Assembly: GCA_963281255.1 (NCBI GenBank)
Contig: OY725488.1
Coordinates: 11,319,524 to 11,383,523, forward strand
Direction: 5' to 3'
DNA from: Aphrocallistes beatrix
Taxonomy: Eukaryota > Porifera > Hexactinellida > Sceptrulophora > Aphrocallistidae
Length of the DNA: 64,000 nucleotides
Shown: one piece after another, positions 42,365 through 53,340 of the stretch
Position numbering within the stretch: the stretch's first letter is position 1
How the letters are laid out: each line of letters starts with the position of its first letter
Position numbers and translations under genes: made by a program
The notes under the pieces: generated by a model
Told to the model about the DNA's origin: nothing
What the model saw: only the letters and a program-made list of their open reading frames with translations
The model's database searches: none

Positions 42365-43936
42365 ATACTCTACCTACCTACCTAGCTGGTGTATACTGTA
42401 AATGCAATGCTATTGCATTAAGTCGAAGCCGGGTTTTTCTCACAGTAAGAAAAAACGATGGAAAGTAACGTATATACAGTCGACTCCGCTTAATAAGACC
42501 ACATCGGTCAGAGGACATTTTGCCCCGATTACTCTAGGGATCCGAATAAACGGGGCCCCCGCTTATTAATTTTTAAAAAAAATTTCCACCCCCCTGTTAA
42601 TTAAATTTCATACTAATTGAAACTTGAATTTTACCAAACCATAGTACTGACTTGATGTTCTGAATCAGTTAGAATTCTCTACTATAATATTGTACTTTAT
42701 TCTAATTACGTAGGCGTAAATATATGCTCGAATTTCTTTTTGTTGATTTTAATAATTAAATAATAATTAAATCCTATTAGCATGACCCTCCCGCTTATTA
42801 ATTAAACACAACTAGTGCCATCTCCACGTTATCATCAATTGCTTCGTAGTGGCACGAGAATAACCAACTTACGAGTTCCAATATCTCACTCGATTAGTTG
42901 GAGTGTATTCATGTATGAGCGAGTTTCTCTTTCATTCCAAGCAAAGTTTTTGATAACAAGAAAAGTTACGTCATTCTTTTTACACTGAAAATAACTGTGT
43001 CCTCTTTTTCTGTTCTAAAGTAAATTCACTGACCTAAAAATAAAATCAGTCGCTCATCATCTCTTAATGTCCAGACATTATTGGCACCTTATGATGTTGT
43101 TCTTGACTTACTATATTTAGTATCACCATACTGTATATCCTTATACCTTCCTATTATTCAATTGAGCCTCGGTGCTAGCTATTATTTGATGCCTGATAGG
43201 ATTAGGAAGTGAATAGAACAGCTGTTTTCAACCATTTTTTTGGCTGTGGACCCCTCCTATTGACCATAATAGTGACTCCATTGCGGTAGTTCTGTTCGTC
43301 TTTTTGTCGTCTAGGCTATGGAATTAATTAAAATTAATTAGGAATTAACTAGGCTATGGAATTAAGACAGAGAAACCCTTCACTGTATTAGTCAAATCAC
43401 CAAATGGAATTCATAGAAGTGATTTGATTTTCATCTACTCAGTGATTTGATCATGAATTCTTCAGGACTCACTCACTATTGAACCGGTAGTTACTATTCT
43501 TAGGAATTGAGATTGAGACAATTTGAACCTGAATCCATTCCAATCCGTAGTGGAGACATGTTTCTTTCCAGGGGGCGGGGTAGTAAAATGGTCTGACAGA
43601 AACCTAGAGAGGAACCTCAAACCTCTAAAATCGCAAACTGTTTAATTTACTCTATCGCCAATTTATGATCACAAGTTGCACTACGGTGGTCCTTGACACT
43701 TGTCAGTTTGAATGCAGCATGCCTTACTTGACACACCATTCAATTCCTACAAACTTTCAGACCAGCTTTGATACATGAGTACAGCATTCAGTGCGTCCTT
43801 CACTCAATGTCTTGTATGACACATTATTTGAGGTGTCGACATGAATTCCACCTGTCTACCCTCCTCACTACGCCACTGACTTCCAGCTAGTAACTCGTTT
43901 CTCATCTACCAACTTGGTTATCCTGATTTTTACTTA
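42365..43936. other. Intergenic, no gene
   Basis: Upstream of both the coiled-coil gene (minus) and the NLR gene (plus). 42478 onward is a solo pogo-like left end CAGTCGACTCCGCTTAATAA. 42808-42870 is one half of a direct repeat with 44629-44697. 43219 starts like a hAT end (CAGCTGTTTTCAACC) without a clear partner. Confidence 0.4.
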
Positions 43937-44434
43937 AACCAAACAATACACCAACCGAAAAAAAGTATTTCAACACTTGATTCTTTCCCATACAAATAAT
44001 ACTAAATCGGATTTTTTCATGAAGAGCAAAACGTTAAAATGCAAAGAGATACTAAAAATCTGATTTCAGATTCGAAATCTACTACTATATATTCGAATTA
44101 GTCATAGTTGAATATAACTAATAAATTACTCAATGAACAATCTTATCAGCCTGAGCCACCATAGGTAATTCATTGCCATCATGTATAGTGGTCAAAATGC
44201 GTGTATGTGACATAAGGTGACACTGATTGATAATTACAAAATTTAGGAATTAATGATTAATTAGAAAAATTCTGACTAATTCAAATGCGTATTATTCGAA
44301 TCTGGAATCCGATTAGCTGTATCCCATACCGTTTAGAAGTAACCCTCTTCATGAATAGACCCATTTTGGTATTATTTGTATAGGAAAGAATCAAGTGTTG
44401 AAATACTTTTGTCCGGTTGGTGTATAATTTGGTT
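43937..44434. mobile_element. MITE with ~100-bp inverted repeats
   Basis: Left AACCAAACAATACACCAACCG and right GGTTGGTGTATAATTTGGTT; the arms continue through inverted AAAGTATTTCAACACTTGAT and CTCTTCATGA blocks. Lies 330 bp upstream of the NLR promoter. Confidence 0.75.
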
Positions 44435-44628
44435 GATTAATTATCTTCCAAACCTTGTTACTGAAATGATTGTTAGACAAATCCCTCTGTACTTATCAAT
44501 AACATGTTGTTGTTTACTGCTCTTTAGTTCAATATTGTGCTGTAAGACAGTTTTACTTACAAATCATATGATTAAGATTAGCAGTGTTTGGATGAGTTGA
44601 TCTTGTGGATGCTAGTAAACAACCACAC

Positions 44629-44697
44629 GACACAACTAGTGCCATCTCCACGTTATCATCAATTGCTTCGTAGAAGAGGTGGCACGAGAATAACCAC
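44629..44697 (+). repeat. Direct repeat upstream of the NLR promoter
   Basis: CACAACTAGTGCCATCTCCA and the next ~45 bases recur at 42808-42870, differing mainly by a 7-base insertion (AAGAGGT). No TIRs, so either a segmental duplication or a shared regulatory block. Confidence 0.65.
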
Positions 44698-44761
44698 ATT
44701 AACATTCAACTAAACAAGGTTCAATCCACTCGAGTGGATGGTGTGTAGCATAGGGAGAGAG

Positions 44762-44770
44762 TATATAAAT
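44762..44770 (+). promoter_or_regulatory. TATA box of the NLR gene
   Basis: TATATAAAT within TAGGGAGAGAGTATATAAAT. A 5' UTR exon ending in a GTGAGT donor follows within 110 bp, supporting this as the core promoter. Confidence 0.6.
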
Positions 44771-44792
44771 AGCTGTAATGAGTTGGATCCAG

Positions 44793-44879
44793 AATAAACT
44801 ACTCTAATCAACACAACTCAAATATAAACTAAACAAACGCTAATTTGAAGACAGAACTACTTCAAACTTTACATTTCAA
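44793..44879 (+). other. Predicted non-coding 5' exon of the NLR gene
   Basis: Begins about 30 bp after the TATA box (start approximate) and ends TTTACATTTCAA before donor GTGAGT at 44880. It has no ATG. Joining to the acceptor TTTCTACAG at 48215-48223 places it directly before the NLR ATG. Inferred, not proven. Confidence 0.45.
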
Positions 44880-45317
44880 GTGAGTTATAGATTGAATTCT
44901 ATAAATAGAATATTTCAACTGTTTCAATTTCACACTATATTATTATGCTCACCATCTCGTTTCAAAATTAGCTGTTAGATCATAATTTTAACAAGCGCGC
45001 TTTGCTTGCTTGCGCTGTACGCTTGTTAAAATTATTTCAAATTGACTTTTTGTTGCGTTTCCGGAAGTTGCATTTTCAAACTATTATTCCTAAAAGCTCT
45101 GACTTGTAATCTCACTTATTAAGCGTCTCTGTGAAGAATCAATCAAATTGTTGCTTGGAAATAATAGCTAATTGAACCCCTGTACCCATGTACTAAGTTT
45201 TTTTTGCTTTCAGCGCGGAGCTAAAACTGAAGAGTTGTGTTTTAAAAACACTATTATAAAGAAAGTTTTATGAGTAAATATAATCAAATTTGAATTTTTA
45301 GCAATTTATTCGATTAT

Positions 45318-45760
45318 TGAACAGACAATATAAACTAGTAATCGGCACTGAACATTGTCACTGATCATAGAAGCTACACATAGGGACCGACGATATAAAC
45401 TGTCAATAGACACTGGCCATTGACACTGATCATAGAGGCTACCCATAGGGACCGACGATATAAACTGTCAATAGACACTGGCCATTGGCACTGATCATAG
45501 AGGCTACCCATAGGGACCGACGATATAAACTGTCAATAGACACTGGCCATTGGCACTGATCATAGAGGCTACCTATAGGGACCGACGATATAAACTGTCA
45601 ATAGACACTAGCCATTGGCACTGATCATAATCATAGAAGCTACCCATAGGAACCGACGATATAAACTGACAATAGACACTGGCCATTGGCACTGATCATA
45701 GAGGCTACCCATAGGAACCGACGATATAAACTGACAATAGACACTGACTATTAGCAATGA
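45318..45760 (+). repeat. 65-bp tandem repeat array
   Basis: About seven units of GCTACCCATAGGGACCGACG / ATATAAACTGTCAATAGACA / CTGGCCATTGGCACTGATCA / TAGAG. Middle units are nearly identical, outer ones diverge. Confidence 0.9.
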
Positions 45761-45779
45761 GTACGTATAAACAATCCAC

Positions 45780-45968
45780 TCAAGTGGATAGTGTCTAGCA
45801 TAGGGAGAGAGTATTTGACCTCATGGAATCATGAGTTCGTTGTAGATCGCACGCGTACGACATTTTCAATATCCCGCCGTACCACTTTTCGAAAGGCTGT
45901 GCCGCGCCTCTATCAATAAACAAACGCTAATTCGTAGATAGAACTAATTCAAGCTTTACATTTCAAGT
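45780..45968 (+). promoter_or_regulatory. Degraded second copy of the NLR promoter and 5' exon
   Basis: GTGGATAGTGTCTAGCATAG followed by GGGAGAGAGTATTTGACC parallels the true promoter, but the TATA box is lost (TATTTGACC for TATATAAAT). Downstream AAACAAACGCTAATTC...TTTACATTTCAA|GTGAGC keeps the exon end and donor. Confidence 0.65.
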
Positions 45969-46730
45969 GAGCTATGGATTCAATGCTAGAAAGGGAATAT
46001 TTTAAATTTTTAAATTTCACACCATATTATTATGCGCACCATCTCGTATTAGCTGTTATGAATAATTTCAATTTACTAGCTGGAAGTTTGCTCAGATTTG
46101 GGGGCGGAGCAACTTTTCCGAATCCTCCCTGACTCTATTCTGATATTAGTTCACATCGTAATGTTATAGTTTTTGATTGACTAACTGTAATTTCTTTATT
46201 TGTTGGACAAACTCCAATTTATAGGATTCCCCGCCTAAAATTGAATAACGCGATTATCGTGAACCAATGTGTCATTGTAATCTCATTTTAAAATATAATC
46301 TTTGTTTAAATCAACTTTTATTATCCAACTATTATTCCTATAAGCTCTGACTTTAGAGCTGTTATCTGACTTATAATTAATCAATGTGACCCCAGGGGCC
46401 CTAAGGGCGCCGCGCAAGCAAGCAAACGAAGCGCGCTTGTTATTAATAAAATTTCATAATACTTGTATATGCGCATCATTTCGTTCCAAAGTAGCAATTA
46501 TATCATAAGTTTAATATACTAATTGGAAGTTTGTCTCGAGTTTGAATCGCATACTTGCCAACTGTTCCGTTATTTTCAGACATATGTTGAAAGTAATTTC
46601 TCGCTTTCAGTGTATAAGACTAATATGAACCTGACCTAAAACTGAAAGTAAGGGTTTTGGAGTTCTGTATTACCCAAGGGCGTAGATAAGGGCTAGGGGA
46701 TAAACCACTCCAGATTTCGATTTTACTAGT

Positions 46731-46915
46731 GTAACTACCCATAGGCGCCGAGGGTATAAACTGACAATAGACAGTGACCATTGGTACTGATCATAGAAGC
46801 TACCCATAGGAACCAAGGATATGAACTGATAATTGACTATCCCTTCCCATGTGGATCGACGATTTAAACTAACAATAGAGAGATCATTGAGTCATGGACA
46901 CTGATCTTAGAGGTT
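46731..46915 (+). repeat. Diverged 65-bp satellite units
   Basis: About three decayed units (CTACCCATAGGCGCCGAGGG, CTACCCATAGGAACCAAGGA, then a poorer one), related to 45318-45760. Confidence 0.7.
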
Positions 46916-48223
46916 TTCTTACTGCCTGCTCATTTGAATCGATTTATTTAGCTGATTTTCTTATTGTTCTGTCAACCTTGCGATGATACCATTTTGTTTA
47001 TTATTTTCTTACTTCTTAATCTGTACTTTAAATTCCTAACTGAGTTATACAAATAAACTAAAAATTGATGAAATTTGGTGGCTTAATTCGCCACTGAGTC
47101 CAATATTTTGGTGGCTAATGCTACCATACCACCTGATTTGTGTAGCACAAGTAGCTACATTCTATCTCTATGCAGACTATAATATTATTAACCGAAGAGT
47201 AACGGCAATTTTAAGGAATTTTTTAGATTTAAGGTTAACATTATATTTTTTGTCGAATTGTTGCGGGGATTTCTTGTTCAAATCTCACTTCTAGTCAATA
47301 AATAATTTAATGTTGAGGTATTAATTTGATCTTATGCCACTGTTAATTAGGAACTTGTTTCAGCTCCTCTGCCCGCACATAATTTAGCTCCGCAAATATT
47401 GTCATTATTGCAATCAGAATCCATTATATTTCAGATGCAGGGAATCTATTCATAGTTTGAGTTATACAGTCGATATAACTGACATTTCAATATTGATGGT
47501 TATTGACAGTTCAATTATTTAATTAAATGTTTGTAGCTAATTATTACCAAATTATCAGCCTTGATTATATTACCAAATAATGGTACCGAATGCCCGCATC
47601 CCACTGAAGGTCTTTTTGGATCTGAAACAAGTTTACTATTGACAGTGACCCAAGCAATAATTTTTAAGAATATTTAGAATCCTCTTTGGAGGTTTGGGGA
47701 GGTATAATTACTTGAGAACGGTCACTATTTGAATATCTCCAGACTCCAGAGTATAGACTGGGTCCACAACTCAACACCAGGGGGGGGGGGGCATCCTGGC
47801 ATTTGCGCCGAGTTTGATTCTACGCCCCCGGATTTCTTTCGAACACCTAAGCCAAAATCATAGGAAGGCCCCGGTTTGGAAAATTGCTCCGCAGTAAAGG
47901 CTGGGTTAATTCTGCCAAATGAGTTAGTGCTTAAATCGATTAATAGTCTTGTCGTATCAATTTGATCAGGAGAGTTCAGTTTTAACTTCAAAACCCCAGT
48001 TGTGCTGAATCGAAATTCCAACTTCAATAAATTATTAATATCAGTGAATGCATAGACCTTTCATTAGAGTTTTATCTAGCTTTTTTATGATTTACACCTA
48101 AGTCCCTCTGATTATTTTCATGCGCTTGTTTTATTTTGTTTCGTTACACATCCTCCACCTAAATACGATTCCATCAAATAACAGATGACTCATACTCTAT
48201 TTATACTGTTTGTGTTTCTACAG

Positions 48224-51200
48224 ATGTCGTTGAGTGAAATATCCATCTTGACGAAACTTACGCGTAGCCTGACGAACGACGACGTGAAGAAACTGCACGA
48301 CTCACTCTCAGTGCCAGACGGTGTCTGTGACAGAACGTGTGAAGTGGTCGATTTCCTTTTCGCACTGAAAGGATGGAGAGGATTGGACAAGTATCGATTC
48401 TACCTCTCTCTCCAATCCATACGACCTGATTTGGTGCAGCTAGCTCTGAATATAGCCTGGCTGTGTGTCGGGTATCCAAGAACAGAAGAAGCCACATCCC
48501 AGACCATAACCATCAAGAGTCTGATCGAATTCCTGAAGTCAGAAGTCTCGATGAAGAACTTGAAACTGATCCAGATGAGCTACGGAGAGGAAACGAGCGA
48601 GGTTCGGTTTGAAAATGTCTTAAAGTTGATGCTAGACAATAAAGTGATCGAGAAAAATCTAACAAATCTGTCAGAAGTGCTCTGTGGCATGGAACGTAAC
48701 GACATCGCAATGAAACTAGATCCGTTCAAAGGAGGATTTACAGAGATGTCCGAACAAGAATTCACTTCCAAATTCAGGAAAGAATTGACGCGTCTTGGAA
48801 AGCAAATAGTCGAATGGGAAACTAACGTGAAAAACTACCTAGAAACCCAGTTCAGAGACGTGAAACAGATGTTAGGGAGTGATACTGCTGTCAGCCTAGA
48901 GAAGGTGTACGTCGATCTGACAATACTCAAGCAGGAACCGAGAAGTGTGAAACTGGAAGATGAGACGACGTACAACGAAATTGCGTATTTACGGAAAATT
49001 GCGAATAAAGAAGTTAAAGTTGAACCGATAAACTTCACTGAAGAACTGAAATCCTGCGACCCGTCCAAGCCAGAAATTTGGTGTTTTATCGGAAACCCCG
49101 GTTGCGGGAAAACATTCCTGTGCAACCGCACAGCACTGAGATTCGGGAATAACGAAGTGTCCAAATTCTCCTACTCTCTGTGCATCCCCTGCAGGAAGAA
49201 AGAGTGGCACAAGATGGAGTCTTCACGAGTGGACGCAGGTTTCCCAATCACCACCGAATTCGTTTGCCAATGGCTTTGCCTCGGTCTACCAGTCGGTCCC
49301 AGTTGGACGACACAACTGGCCAAACACATCACGGAGACGGACGGAGAAGGACTGCTACTCATCGTAGACAGTTTGGACGAATTCACGAAAGATGTCCCCT
49401 TCGACAAAACTCTTCTCTTCCTCCTCCTGACAAGACAGACTCTGACACGGTCCTTCATCCTACTGACCAGCAGGCCTGGCGCCTGGACAGATGTGTCGAC
49501 TTCTCACCACCTCCACATCTCCACCTTCTTCCAGGTGTTGGGGTTCTCTCCTGCACAGAGGGACCTGTACTTCGAGAAGCAATTTGAGGACACTTCCCTG
49601 TTCGATCGGTGCACTGGTCTCCTCGATCGTTACGACGAGATGAAACAGCTGTCTCTGATTCCAGTGAACGCGTCCCTGTTCGCTGCCCTGCTCAAAAGTG
49701 AAGACGGAGCTCGCATCCACACACTGACACAACTCTACTACGAACTAACTCTGTACCTGATACGACGACAGCTGGACCGAATGGGATTTGATGAGCTGAC
49801 CCAAGTGAACGAAATCTGTGAGCTGGATAGCGGCGTTGTGGAATGTCTGCACGAGATCGGTTCTATCGCGTTCCAGGGCGTGGCCATGAGGGAGATGATC
49901 TCCGACAAAAAGGTTCCACTGCAAATTGGAAGTGTGAAAATGACTAGCCACTGTCTGGGTCTGGTGCATGAATATGTGAGGGAGGAGAAGATGGGTCACT
50001 TCACGAAGGTTTGGTCATTCGCTCATTTGACCATTCAAGAGTTCATTGGCGCCATCTGGCTTCGTAGCACGAAATGGCACGACCAGTGTCTGTCCGTGAG
50101 GTTCATTGTGCACACGAACGACGTGTTCTCCCAGTTCCGCATGGTGGTGAGGTTCCTGTGTGGACTGTTGTCCGACGAATCAATGAATGTGTTTTATCTG
50201 CTTTATAAACACGTGACACCTCGCCCTGTTCCCATCTCTCAACTTCCTGAATGTGTCCAACTCAGGTTTGAAAATGATGATTTATTCAAATACACAGGCT
50301 GGATTGAATTCACAGAAAAGTTTCTCCAGCTGAACGCCATGTTACGCGAATCGAACTCTGAATCCATTTCGAAATATTTCAACGCGTGCAGACGTTTCCT
50401 GCCTGAATCAATCTGTTTGTACATTCTGAGTGCTGTGACTCCCAACGAGTGGATCTGTTTCCTCGAATCCCTGCCACTTCTCAGCCACATCCACCTCATT
50501 TATGTGAATTCTAATTACGTCACTCCGGAACAACTCTTCCATCTATTAGAGTCCGTTGAACAATGCTCTGTGGATTGTGTAGCATTGGATTTATCCTTTA
50601 AATCTAACACAGAAGTTCTTCCTTATGCGAATGCAATCCAACGCACTCAGCTGTCTAACACTAAGCTAAGTTTAGACCTGTACTGGAGTAAGCTAACTGA
50701 AACTGAAACAGTTAAAGCCTTATTCTCCTCCTCAGCCAATCAGATTCTATCAGGCCTGAGTTTATATTGGAATGAATTTCCTCCTGACACTTACAGTCTG
50801 CTAGCCAATCAGATTTCGACTTGTCAGAACTTAGACTATATGCACAGTGAAACCTCTGAAAGTGAAGTTCTATTTTCAGCTCTTTCCTCTGCCACACACA
50901 ATGGATTACACCTCTATCGCATTCCCACTGAATACCATCAACAGCTGTTCTCTCTGCTGCCTACACTCTCTAACCTCAGAGAAATAGGATGGAGGTACTA
51001 CTCTATTCTACCTCACATAACACACCTCTCTACTCTGTCCTATCTAGATATAGGATTTAGTCAGGATACTCGTGTCAACCTCTCAGACAGTCTGCTACAG
51101 CTGCTAGACTCAAACAGACACTCAATCAGAGTATTGGAATTATGGAATTTAGAGAAGATTGGATTAAGCAGTTTAGATGGATTTCTCCGTTGTTTGCAGT

Positions 51201-51598
51201 TCTGTACTAACTTAGTAAAGTTGGAACTACGAAATGCTCGTATAAGTTGTGATGACGTCACTCTCTGGTGCTCGACACTTCACAATCTCACCTCTTTACT
51301 ATATTTGGACTTCTCCTATGTCTCCCTATCTGACTCAGGAATGTTGAGTCTGTGTAGAGGTCTGCTCTTCCATCCTACCATTAAATATCTGCGCTTATAC
51401 AATTGTAAACTGAGTTCCAATTCCTGTCTACCTCTCAGAAATCTGATTCCTACCCTCACACAGCTGAAGTACCTGAGAGTGAATGGACTCTCCAAACCAG
51501 AAACTGAACCTATCAAACTCCTCAAACCAGAAACTGAACCTATCAAACTCCTCAAACTAACAGCTGATCAGTATGCTATAGAGCTTTACCTCTATTAG
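48224..51598 (+). CDS. NLR-type receptor: tandem DED - NACHT - LRR
   Basis: Likely cytosolic innate-immune or cell-death sensor of 1124 residues in one exon. The ATG at 48224 follows a good acceptor (TTTCTACAG); an in-frame ATG at 48185 would add 13 hydrophobic residues encoded by the polypyrimidine tract and is rejected. Residues ~1-80 and ~95-170 are two helical death-fold domains, each ending with the DED-type RxDL motif (IRPDL at 66-70; ERNDI at 157-161). NACHT follows: Walker A GNPGCGKT (290-297), Walker B LLLIVDSLDEF (377-387), ILLTSRP (412-418), then a winged-helix-like region with FAHLTIQEFIGA. The last ~300 residues are RNase-inhibitor-type leucine-rich repeats (e.g. LVKLELRNARIS, IKYLRLYNCKLS). 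A 30-bp tandem duplication repeats KPETEPIKLL near the C-terminus. Caspase-8/FADD-type partners are inferred. Confidence 0.88.
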   Translation: MSLSEISILTKLTRSLTNDDVKKLHDSLSVPDGVCDRTCEVVDFLFALKGWRGLDKYRFYLSLQSIRPDLVQLALNIAWLCVGYPRTEEATSQTITIKSLIEFLKSEVSMKNLKLIQMSYGEETSEVRFENVLKLMLDNKVIEKNLTNLSEVLCGMERNDIAMKLDPFKGGFTEMSEQEFTSKFRKELTRLGKQIVEWETNVKNYLETQFRDVKQMLGSDTAVSLEKVYVDLTILKQEPRSVKLEDETTYNEIAYLRKIANKEVKVEPINFTEELKSCDPSKPEIWCFIGNPGCGKTFLCNRTALRFGNNEVSKFSYSLCIPCRKKEWHKMESSRVDAGFPITTEFVCQWLCLGLPVGPSWTTQLAKHITETDGEGLLLIVDSLDEFTKDVPFDKTLLFLLLTRQTLTRSFILLTSRPGAWTDVSTSHHLHISTFFQVLGFSPAQRDLYFEKQFEDTSLFDRCTGLLDRYDEMKQLSLIPVNASLFAALLKSEDGARIHTLTQLYYELTLYLIRRQLDRMGFDELTQVNEICELDSGVVECLHEIGSIAFQGVAMREMISDKKVPLQIGSVKMTSHCLGLVHEYVREEKMGHFTKVWSFAHLTIQEFIGAIWLRSTKWHDQCLSVRFIVHTNDVFSQFRMVVRFLCGLLSDESMNVFYLLYKHVTPRPVPISQLPECVQLRFENDDLFKYTGWIEFTEKFLQLNAMLRESNSESISKYFNACRRFLPESICLYILSAVTPNEWICFLESLPLLSHIHLIYVNSNYVTPEQLFHLLESVEQCSVDCVALDLSFKSNTEVLPYANAIQRTQLSNTKLSLDLYWSKLTETETVKALFSSSANQILSGLSLYWNEFPPDTYSLLANQISTCQNLDYMHSETSESEVLFSALSSATHNGLHLYRIPTEYHQQLFSLLPTLSNLREIGWRYYSILPHITHLSTLSYLDIGFSQDTRVNLSDSLLQLLDSNRHSIRVLELWNLEKIGLSSLDGFLRCLQFCTNLVKLELRNARISCDDVTLWCSTLHNLTSLLYLDFSYVSLSDSGMLSLCRGLLFHPTIKYLRLYNCKLSSNSCLPLRNLIPTLTQLKYLRVNGLSKPETEPIKLLKPETEPIKLLKLTADQYAIELYLY
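51492..51555 (+). repeat. 30-bp in-frame tandem duplication in NLR coding sequence
   Basis: Two copies of AAACCAGAAACTGAACCTAT plus CAAACTCCTC encode KPETEPIKLL twice, between the LRRs and the last ~14 residues. The copies are identical, so the duplication is recent or homogenised. Confidence 0.9.
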
Positions 51599-53012
51599 GT
51601 AATAATAAGTTAAATTTAGAATGTGTCACTGCTGTCAGTTGCTAATCTGAACTTAGAACTGCTAACTATTGACTAGCTTAATCATTCGTTTCAGTTTCAC
51701 AATCAACTGTACACTAAACTGAGTTTCTGCTTCCACTTCTGAGACACTCACCACTTCACACCTCTCCCTAACTGTACTTTGCATTCGTTCTAATAGAGCG
51801 ACACTGAATAGATAAACGTTACAGAGGTGTTATAATATGGAACTATAAATGTGAGTTAGTGGCAGAGCTAGCGACACCAAATTATTGATTGAAGGAAGCG
51901 ACAAATGATTTTGAAAATTCTGAAAATGGCTTTAATGAGATTTCACATTTGGATTGACCAATAGATTTGCAACTTTTCATTTTCATTGAAATTGTCGCGT
52001 TTGAAATTCCAATCTGTTTTTCTCTGAAATGAATTCTGATTTTTGATTGGTTGAAATTTTAATTTCTTATCCAATGGTTCCACTTCTGAACTGTTGAGTT
52101 CTTCCATTTACGGTTTCCTGATTAGAGAGGTTACTCGTGAAGTTTGTTCATTACTGCCTTAACTTCATGTGCTAGCATTCTTATCATGGTTAATTACATT
52201 TCCCTAGCAACAGGTTAGCCTCTTAGATACGTGTTTGTTGTATTATAGTTAGCATAATTGCATTAGTACTGATAATTTGCTAAAATATTATTGTGTTGTA
52301 AGCAAATATTTGAGTTTATAATGTGTGGAGTCGTTTTGTTCTGGAGACAATCCTACTCTTTACTTCTTGTTTATTAGTATATTTTATTTATTTTTGATTG
52401 AATAATTATTTATTCTTTCTTGTTCTAGATAACTTCTTAGAGGACTGGCTGTGCTGATCTTCTTGTCTCACACATTCCTATTTTCCCATTTCATCTCTAT
52501 AGAACTTGACTTGATTTTGTTTGTTGTCCTTGCTATTACTTTTGAATTAAACAATTTTGTGAGTCTAATTTTGTTTCAAACACTTAGTCGGGTATAAATC
52601 TCTGATCCAGCGTAGCTTCTAATATATATAGATGTCCTATGGGGTATGATCAATTATATTTTCACACCTTCCCTAAATACTTAAAATGACTGGGAGATAT
52701 CCGCGATATCGAGATCACTGTGTCCCCAGTGGGCATTCTACGGTTAATGCTTTGAAATTCTAATTAGGATTTCATACAGTTTTCAGGAGCGTAGATAACG
52801 AAAAATACTCCATCTCAACTGAAATTTTTCTCTCCCAGATCTTATACTTCCTGACACATGCTGCCTCCTGCCCTTACAATCACACTACAGCACAGGTGTT
52901 ATACAACCTTCAGAAATATGCCCTTAGTCTCAAACCAGTAAATTTCCATACTCCTAAATCCATAAATAGCTTATAATATAGGGTTAATTGGGAATATTCT
53001 AGTTTTCACGAC
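51599..53012. other. NLR 3' flank, no gene
   Basis: AT-rich. 52685-52750 holds a half copy of the AGAATGCCCAG MITE; 52745-52850 matches 63835-63920 (GCTTTGAAATTCTA, GGATTTCATACAG, GCGTAGATAA, CCATCTCAA). 52395-52420 resembles a poly(A)-region A/T tract. Confidence 0.45.
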
Positions 53013-53190
53013 GTACCCAATTTACGGAACATTTCTTATTAAATTAGGCATTTATAATATCCAGAATGGAATATTCCGTAGATTTGGCATTTAAAATTTC
53101 GGGCCCGTTCCGCTAAGTTCCGTAAATTAGGTACTCAGATTTCCGGGGATGGTTCCGTTCTGTTCCATTCCGTAAATTAGGTATGTCGCA
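53013..53190. mobile_element. Foldback MITE with CCGTAAATT arms
   Basis: Left CGTACCCAATTTACGGAAC and right CATTCCGTAAATTAGGTATG are inverted, with several further TTCCGT motifs inside. Confidence 0.6.
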
Positions 53191-53340
53191 TTTTCACACT
53201 CCTAAACAGTGGGTTATCTATCGGTTTATTGCTACCAATTATTCCTGCACATAATAATTAATTCGTCTTTAGAACTAATTTTTATCTCTTTCTTACACCA
53301 GCTGATTATCCTTAGTATTACTCTTCGTTTTTTCTTTCTC

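Larger units (their letters stand above)
44880..48223 (+). other. Predicted first intron of the NLR gene, built of duplications
   Basis: Contains a GC-tail repeat fragment (44998-45036), the 65-bp satellite (45318-45760), a degraded copy of promoter plus 5' exon (45780-45968), another GC-tail piece (46390-46440), a third diverged copy of the post-exon sequence (46440-46535), and further satellite units (46731-46915). 46916-48180 is AT-rich with a G10 run near 47780 and no gene. Confidence 0.5.

Noticed and set aside
47725..48027. Minus-strand open frame of 100 codons before the NLR
   Set aside because: Crosses a G10 run and has no domain; lies in the predicted first intron.
48185..48223. Upstream in-frame ATG of the NLR giving a hydrophobic 13-residue leader
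   Set aside because: It is the polypyrimidine tract of a splice acceptor (TTTCTACAG) read as protein; the true start is taken as 48224.
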